From Candidatus Sumerlaeota bacterium (lineage in GTDB: Bacteria; Sumerlaeota; Sumerlaeia; MWCT01): DNA of 9,404 nucleotides. The stretch is from NCBI GenBank assembly GCA_026398545.1, contig JAPLSR010000237.1, positions 1 to 9,404 on the forward strand, given 5' to 3'. Under the pieces are notes generated by a model that was not told where the DNA came from, did no database searches, and saw only the letters and a program-made list of their open reading frames with translations. The position numbers were made by a program, and so were the translations under genes. Shown here one piece after another: positions 5,721 through 9,404 of this stretch; position 1 is the stretch's first letter; each line of letters begins with the position of its first letter.

Positions 5721-5775
5721 ATATCTGGATTGTTTTGATGGCTGTTAGTTTGTAAAAAATTCAGGAGATGAACAT

Positions 5776-6603
5776 ATGTCGTTCATTGTGTTGCCTGTGG
5801 TGCTGATGGGTGCTATGGGTGTGGCAATGGCTATTATGCTGATTATTGCCGATAAGAAACTCGCCGTGAAGGAAAATCCCCTCATCGAAGAGCTCCTGGA
5901 AGCCCTTCCCGGGGTAAATTGCGGTGCGTGTGGTTTTGCCGGTTGTCGCGCCTTTGCGGAGGAAAAGGTCAAAAACCCAACAGGACCCGCCTTCTGTCCC
6001 TCTGGAGGCGAAAATGCCTGCAAGTCAATTTCTGAAATCCTTGGTGTGAAGATGGAGATTCGTAAACCCACCGTGGCGCGCATTAAATGCTCCGGCACGA
6101 ATGACGTCTCCGCCTTGGTAGGCGATTATGAGGGTATCCAGGACTGCCGCGCCGCCATGCTGGTCTATCCGGGACACAAAATCTGTCCGTATGGGTGCGT
6201 TGGCCTGGGCTCCTGTATGCACGCCTGTAAATTTGATGCCATTAGCCTTTATAATGGGATTGTCAGAATTGATGAGGAGAAATGTGTGGCGTGCCGTGCC
6301 TGTGTCAACACATGCCCAAAGCATTTGATAGAGATGATGCCAAAGGATAGTAAAATATACGTTGCCTGTTCGAGCAATGACAGTGGTGGGCGTGTTCATA
6401 CCGCCTGTTCTACTGGCTGCATTGGATGTATGAAGTGTGAGAAGGCATGTCCGGTTGAAGCTGTCAAGGTTACAGACTTTCTTTCGAGGGTTGACCAGGA
6501 GAAGTGCATACAGTGCGGGAAATGTGTTGAGGTATGTCCCGTTCAGGTAATTTACGACCTGCGTGCAAAACCTGCTGAGGTTAAAGAAACTGTCAGTGTT
6601 TAA
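5776..6603 (+). CDS. rnfB: RnfB-type multi-cluster iron-sulfur electron transfer protein (orphan)
   Basis: A 275-residue membrane-anchored ferredoxin-like protein. In Rnf complexes RnfB passes electrons from reduced ferredoxin into the sodium- or proton-translocating ferredoxin:NAD oxidoreductase. A single N-terminal helix (about 3-25) is followed by the RnfB [4Fe-4S] domain NCGACGFAGC with Cys49, 52, 57 and 74. Next come CPYGCVGLGSCMHAC (Cys137, 141, 147, 151), CVACRACVNTC (170, 173, 176, 180), CIGCMKCEKAC (215, 218, 221, 225) and CIQCGKCVEVC (244, 247, 250, 254). With 25 cysteines it could hold about five or six clusters, so it is the long clostridial/acetogen type and not the short E. coli RsxB type. 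AGGAG (5763-5767) lies 8 nt before the ATG. No rnfA, C, D, E or G flanks it; the next gene is an unrelated membrane protein. It could serve an Rnf encoded elsewhere or act in another ferredoxin pathway. Confidence 0.92.
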   Translation: MSFIVLPVVLMGAMGVAMAIMLIIADKKLAVKENPLIEELLEALPGVNCGACGFAGCRAFAEEKVKNPTGPAFCPSGGENACKSISEILGVKMEIRKPTVARIKCSGTNDVSALVGDYEGIQDCRAAMLVYPGHKICPYGCVGLGSCMHACKFDAISLYNGIVRIDEEKCVACRACVNTCPKHLIEMMPKDSKIYVACSSNDSGGRVHTACSTGCIGCMKCEKACPVEAVKVTDFLSRVDQEKCIQCGKCVEVCPVQVIYDLRAKPAEVKETVSV

Positions 6604-6635
6604 GACTTTACAATTATATCTATGAGTCCCCAATT

Positions 6636-8054
6636 ATGCCGGAGCTCTCAGAGATTAGGAAGAAAAGGCTTTCATTAATCACCTTTTTCCTTTTCTGGGC
6701 TCTTTATGGCTCTGTCACAAACCTCTGGAATCAATACGGTTATAATCTGATGCATGCCGGTGTGGAGGCATTAGCGGAGCGAGGCGTGTTTTACTTGGAA
6801 GGGAGCCCCACCCCCAGATTTGCCCAGATTGAAGGCGCCAAACCCCTGCCCGGATATGAGACCTCCACAGATGTCTTCTGGCACAAAGGGCATCTCTACC
6901 CCATCAAGCAACCAGGGATGTTTATCCTCGGCGCTATTGTTTATAAACCACTTTCGCTTATGGGATTAAGATATGTAAGGGAATATAACTTGACAAGTGC
7001 GCTGGTCTCCTGGCTCACATCCGGACTCATAGGTGCATTTGTCGTGACTCTCCTCCTGAGGCAGGGACTCTCCGAGGGGCTGGGCAGAAAGGCGGCTCTT
7101 ATTGTCGCCTTATCCCTCGGTTCAGGTTCCATATTTTTCCCTTACTCGGGTGTGCTCCATCATGACTTTCTTGGCGGATGCCTTGCATATTTTGCCTTTT
7201 ATCTCCTTTTCGGACCTGAAGCGCGGATGACTTCCTCGCCTTTATATCTTTTGCTTGGAGGGTTTATGGCGGGATTTGCCTTTACCACATCAGCCCTGAC
7301 ATTTTTCTTTGTGATACCCTTTGGCATTGGAGTTCTGAAGGCAAGGGGGATGCGTCCCTTCATATATTTTGCCGCGGGATATATCACTGGTTTATTGCCG
7401 TTATTATTTTACAACATAGTCTGCTTCGGGAACCCATTTCTGATGCCGAATGCCGCCGCGCATGATATTTATACACATCCGTCATTTGTCTCTCTTTTTC
7501 AGTTCTGTGATAGATTTATCATGTATTTCATATCCCCCCGTTGGGGGCTATGGACATTTTCCCCCGTGTTATATTTTGCGGCGGCGGGGTTGGTATTGCG
7601 GATCACCCGGGCTCATAAGAAAGGTGACGGCTGGGTTCTCCTTGGCGCAATTATTCCTGTTATACTTTTTATCCTGACAATACCATCAGGGGGAGGTGCG
7701 GCATTCGGACCGCGTTATCTCCTTCCCGTCCTCCCATTATTATCGGTAGGGTTAATCCCTGTTTTAAAGGCGCTGGATATTAAAAAGGTGGAGATGTCCA
7801 TGGGGCATCGGATATTATGGGCGCTTTTAGGACTTTCCTTTTGCGCGGGAGTAATGATATGTTTCACAGGGGCGCTTCGTGGCAGCATGCACGGTATGGA
7901 GGTACACCCCTTTCTTTATCGTCTTGAGGTGGGGATGGGGCTTTCAGGAATCAAGGAGACTCCTGGCGCCTTCCCGCTTCTTTATCCCATCATCTTTCTT
8001 CTTGCGGCGCTTTTTTATTTTGTTCCTGAGCATTTTTTATGGAAGGAGGAGTGA
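6636..8054 (+). CDS. GT-C-like polytopic membrane protein, putative glycosyltransferase
   Basis: A 472-residue integral membrane protein with roughly nine or ten hydrophobic segments, among them about 11-31, 93-110, 122-141, 152-170, 178-192, 203-232, 241-263, 308-322, 333-349, 359-380, 391-412 and 448-465. The architecture and several blocks resemble GT-C fold transferases of the PMT/ArnT-like superfamily, which use polyprenyl-phosphate sugars on the outer face of the inner membrane: a large loop after the first helix, GHLYPIKQPGMF (85-96), FISPRWGLWTFSPVLYFA (298-315) and GGAAFGPRYLLPVLP (353-367). I do not see a clear catalytic acidic motif in the first loop, so transferase activity is inferred from fold-level resemblance. 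The gene begins 32 nt after the rnfB stop, probably in the same transcript, but has a poor Shine-Dalgarno. No sugar-nucleotide or polysaccharide genes are next to it. Confidence 0.72.
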   Translation: MPELSEIRKKRLSLITFFLFWALYGSVTNLWNQYGYNLMHAGVEALAERGVFYLEGSPTPRFAQIEGAKPLPGYETSTDVFWHKGHLYPIKQPGMFILGAIVYKPLSLMGLRYVREYNLTSALVSWLTSGLIGAFVVTLLLRQGLSEGLGRKAALIVALSLGSGSIFFPYSGVLHHDFLGGCLAYFAFYLLFGPEARMTSSPLYLLLGGFMAGFAFTTSALTFFFVIPFGIGVLKARGMRPFIYFAAGYITGLLPLLFYNIVCFGNPFLMPNAAAHDIYTHPSFVSLFQFCDRFIMYFISPRWGLWTFSPVLYFAAAGLVLRITRAHKKGDGWVLLGAIIPVILFILTIPSGGGAAFGPRYLLPVLPLLSVGLIPVLKALDIKKVEMSMGHRILWALLGLSFCAGVMICFTGALRGSMHGMEVHPFLYRLEVGMGLSGIKETPGAFPLLYPIIFLLAALFYFVPEHFLWKEE

Positions 8055-8082
8055 TGGGATTTTCCTTTGGAAAATTGACAGG

Positions 8083-8107
8083 ATTAATCCGCCTGAGGCG
8101 GATAAAT
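8083..8107. repeat. Palindromic repeat TCCGCCTGAGGCGGA, copy 2
   Basis: The 15-base core at 8088-8102 is identical to the one at 779-793. The flanks extend the stem to 12 bases per arm with a single A-A mismatch (8083-8107). This copy lies in the 122-nt gap between the GT-C-like gene and the slipin gene, close behind the first stop codon. It is not followed by a T-run. Occurrence of the same palindrome in two unrelated intergenic gaps supports a dispersed element. Confidence 0.75.
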
Positions 8108-8163
8108 CATGTCTGAAAAATCCGGGAGACTTTCTCATATTGCTTCAGTAAGAATATAATGAA

Positions 8164-8170
8164 AAGGAGG
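8164..8170 (+). promoter_or_regulatory. Strong ribosome binding site that sets the slipin start
   Basis: AAGGAGG, a near-complete anti-16S complement, ends 6 nt before the ATG at 8177. An in-frame ATG at 8159 lies upstream of and partly overlaps the context of this site, so it could not use it. The site therefore argues for initiation at 8177. Confidence 0.85.
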
Positions 8171-8176
8171 TTGTGT

Positions 8177-8992
8177 ATGCAGATTCAAACTACGTTTTCG
8201 AGTGCGCCAAAATCGTTTGGTGAACCGATGAAGGGGCATATCTCTTTAGGCTCCTCATTCCGCGCTATTCTTTTTATTATTCCCGTGGGACTTTTAGGGC
8301 TTATTCTTGTCATCTTCCGCGTGCCAGAGTCCGCCATCATCGGCGTTGAGATTGTGTTTGCCATTATTGTGGGAATTGTGGTTTCGGGTGTGCGCGTGGC
8401 GGCGCAGTGGGAGAAGGGGGTCGTACTTCGTCTGGGGAAATTCCATGCCATCAAGGGACCGGGGATGATTTACATCCTGCCCATCCTTGAGCATGTGAGT
8501 TTTGTGGACACACGAATTCAGGTTTTGAATATCCCAAGTCAAAAGGTCATCACCAAGGATAATGTCCCTGCCCAGATTGATGGGGTTGTGTTTTTCCTTG
8601 TGACAAACCCGGAAAAGGCAATCCTGAGCATCCAGGATTTCAAGTTTGCCATTGCGCAATACTCCCAGACTGCTCTGCGCGATGTGGTCGGCGGCCTGAC
8701 ACTCGATGAGCTCCTATCCGAGCGGGAGCAAGTGCAGGCGAAGATTGGCGAGATTGTGGAGGTGCACATCAAGGACTGGGGTCTTCATGTGGATTCCATC
8801 CGCCTTCAGGATATTGAGGTGCCGGAGGACTTGAAGAAGATGATGTCCCGCCAGGCATCGGCGGAGCGCGAAAAACGCGCCACAATCACAAAGGCTGAGG
8901 GTGACAAGATGGCGGCGGCCGAGCTGAATGACGTAGCTCATGAGATTGGAATCTTTCTGGGAAAGAAGAACAGGGAAGAGAAACAAGAGTGA
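8177..8992 (+). CDS. Slipin/stomatin-like SPFH (band 7) membrane protein, short C-terminus
   Basis: A 271-residue protein from the ATG at 8177, chosen because AAGGAGG sits 6 nt before it. Two N-terminal membrane helices (about 29-48 and 52-74) precede the SPFH domain: EKGVVLRLGKF (79-89), GPGMIYILPI (94-103), VDTR, ITKDNVPAQIDGVVFF (125-140), LRDVVGGLTLDELLSERE (167-184), WGLHVDSIRLQDIEVPEDLKKMM (201-223) and the AEREKRA-KAEGDKMAA helix (229-247). Family members form oligomeric scaffolds in the membrane and often control membrane proteases. Slipins normally continue after this helix with a conserved LRYLQTL-type segment and a TIVFPLP-type end; here the protein stops after the charged tail KKNREEKQE. 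The usual partner, an NfeD-like protein, is not adjacent. The gene lies 122 nt after the GT-C-like gene, with a palindrome between. Confidence 0.9.
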   Translation: MQIQTTFSSAPKSFGEPMKGHISLGSSFRAILFIIPVGLLGLILVIFRVPESAIIGVEIVFAIIVGIVVSGVRVAAQWEKGVVLRLGKFHAIKGPGMIYILPILEHVSFVDTRIQVLNIPSQKVITKDNVPAQIDGVVFFLVTNPEKAILSIQDFKFAIAQYSQTALRDVVGGLTLDELLSEREQVQAKIGEIVEVHIKDWGLHVDSIRLQDIEVPEDLKKMMSRQASAEREKRATITKAEGDKMAAAELNDVAHEIGIFLGKKNREEKQE

Positions 8993-9059
8993 AGAAGGAA
9001 TATCCCGAGGGGTCCGGACATCATGCGGGTAAAAAAAATGTGAAACCAATCCTGGGGGT

Positions 9060-9404
9060 TTATGAACTGTCGATTGCTTGTCGCACCACTTGCGATAATT
9101 TTTCCTTACCGAAAGGTTTCTGGATAATCTTGACCCCCAGGTTGGAAATCTCCTGATTCCCCTCCATCGGGTATCCGGTGACAAGAACCATTTTGACATT
9201 TGGTGAGCGCTTCTGAAGTTCCATGAATAGCGTTATGCCTTCTATTTCAGGCATGACAATATCAGAGATAACAAGGTCAATAGTTCCCTTAGACTGGTCA
9301 AAAATTTCCAGCGCCTTTTTCCCATTGGTGGCTGTCAAAACCCTGTATCCCAGATATTCAAGCCTTGCCTGGTTCACAAGGAGAACGGTGGGGTCATCCT
9401 CCGC
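9060..9404 (-). CDS. Response regulator receiver domain, C-terminal part (partial)
   Basis: The frame is open from the stop at 9060-9062 (TAA) to the right edge, giving 114 residues that start inside the first strand as AEDDPTVLLVNQARLEYLGYRV. It is a CheY-like receiver that takes phosphate from a histidine kinase. The acidic pair is visible in EDD at the very start, the phospho-acceptor Asp in DLVISDIVMPEIEG, the switch Thr in LVTGYP and the Lys in IQKPF. The domain ends the protein (VVRQAIDSS) with no output domain. A single-domain regulator or the receiver at the end of a hybrid sensor kinase would both fit; the sequence outside the window decides. The GTG at 9375-9377 is an internal valine, not a start, since it would delete the acidic pair. 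The gene converges on the slipin gene with a 67-nt gap. Confidence 0.93.
   Translation of the reverse strand, partial: AEDDPTVLLVNQARLEYLGYRVLTATNGKKALEIFDQSKGTIDLVISDIVMPEIEGITLFMELQKRSPNVKMVLVTGYPMEGNQEISNLGVKIIQKPFGKEKLSQVVRQAIDSS

Noticed and set aside
5522..5775. FMN riboswitch in the ribE leader
   Set aside because: I could not find the conserved RFN segments (such as the GGGGTGAAATTCCC-like or CCGACGG-like blocks) on the minus strand.
6025..6633. A 202-codon open frame antisense to the rnfB-like gene
   Set aside because: It is a shadow of the cysteine-rich coding sequence, with no family resemblance and no ribosome binding site.
8075..8107. TTGACA at 8075-8080 as a promoter for the slipin gene
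   Set aside because: No acceptable -10 lies at 15-19 nt; that stretch is the palindromic repeat, so the match is probably part of the repeat context.
8109..8159. A 16-codon open frame (MSEKSGR...) just before the slipin gene
   Set aside because: No ribosome binding site, no recognisable leader-peptide feature and a length easily reached by chance.
8132..8160. Promoter-like TTCTCA, 17-nt spacer, perfect TATAAT before the slipin gene
   Set aside because: A transcript from it would begin at about 8166-8168, inside the AAGGAGG ribosome binding site at 8164-8170, so it would lose the site that sets the start.
9004..9038. Intrinsic terminator between the slipin gene and the receiver gene (CCCG...CGGG then eight A)
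   Set aside because: The stem is only four pairs with a long loop. On the plus strand the run is A, not T; on the minus strand the T-run comes before the stem and not after it.
8930..9059. Frameshift explaining the short slipin tail
   Set aside because: No reading frame in the following bases resembles the missing slipin C-terminus, so a simple one-base error does not restore it.
9060..9377. A complete 105-residue response regulator starting at the GTG at 9375
   Set aside because: The frame continues upstream with EDDPTVLLV, the acidic pocket and first strand of the receiver, so that GTG encodes an internal valine and the gene is cut by the window edge.

Overview
The window looks like a chromosomal segment of an uncultured, probably Gram-negative and probably anaerobic bacterium. 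Nothing in it is phage, plasmid or insertion-sequence DNA. Base composition is moderate, with GC-rich housekeeping genes and one clearly AT-rich gene. The long clostridial/acetogen-type RnfB suggests ferredoxin-based anaerobic metabolism. The short palindromic and 9-nt-period repeats in the intergenic DNA resemble those I associate with candidate-phylum and environmental genomes. I cannot fix the phylum from the sequence.

Layout. (1) Positions 1-1974, minus strand: a three-gene run of a DUF167/YggU-like small protein, a trimeric-type purine nucleoside phosphorylase and the first 248 codons of isoleucyl-tRNA synthetase (ileS), which runs off the left edge. (2) Positions 1975-2201: a divergent intergenic region with candidate promoters on both strands. 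(3) Positions 2202-3044, plus strand: a lone AT-rich membrane protein of unknown function whose C-terminal domain recalls the globular part of type IV pilin-like proteins. (4) Positions 3147-5521, minus strand: a compact riboflavin operon, ribE-ribBA-ribH, which supplies three of the enzymes from GTP and ribulose-5-phosphate to riboflavin. The deaminase/reductase ribD is absent, and I see no FMN riboswitch. (5) Positions 5522-5775: a second divergent intergenic region with a 3 x 9 nt tandem repeat and TTGACA boxes on both strands. (6) Positions 5776-8992, plus strand: an RnfB-type multi-cluster iron-sulfur protein without the other Rnf subunits, a GT-C-like polytopic membrane protein, and a stomatin/slipin-like SPFH membrane protein with a short C-terminus. 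(7) Positions 9060-9404, minus strand: a CheY-like receiver domain that continues past the right edge, plausibly the tail of a hybrid histidine kinase or a free response regulator.

Most of this is housekeeping, and I see no defence system, CRISPR array, RNA gene or obvious new multi-gene system. The points most worth a second look are the AT-rich pilin-like membrane protein, the Asn-to-Asp change at the base-recognition position of the nucleoside phosphorylase, the orphan RnfB, the shortened slipin, and the small repeats in the intergenic DNA. No gene-free stretch exceeds 300 bases; the longest is 5522-5775.
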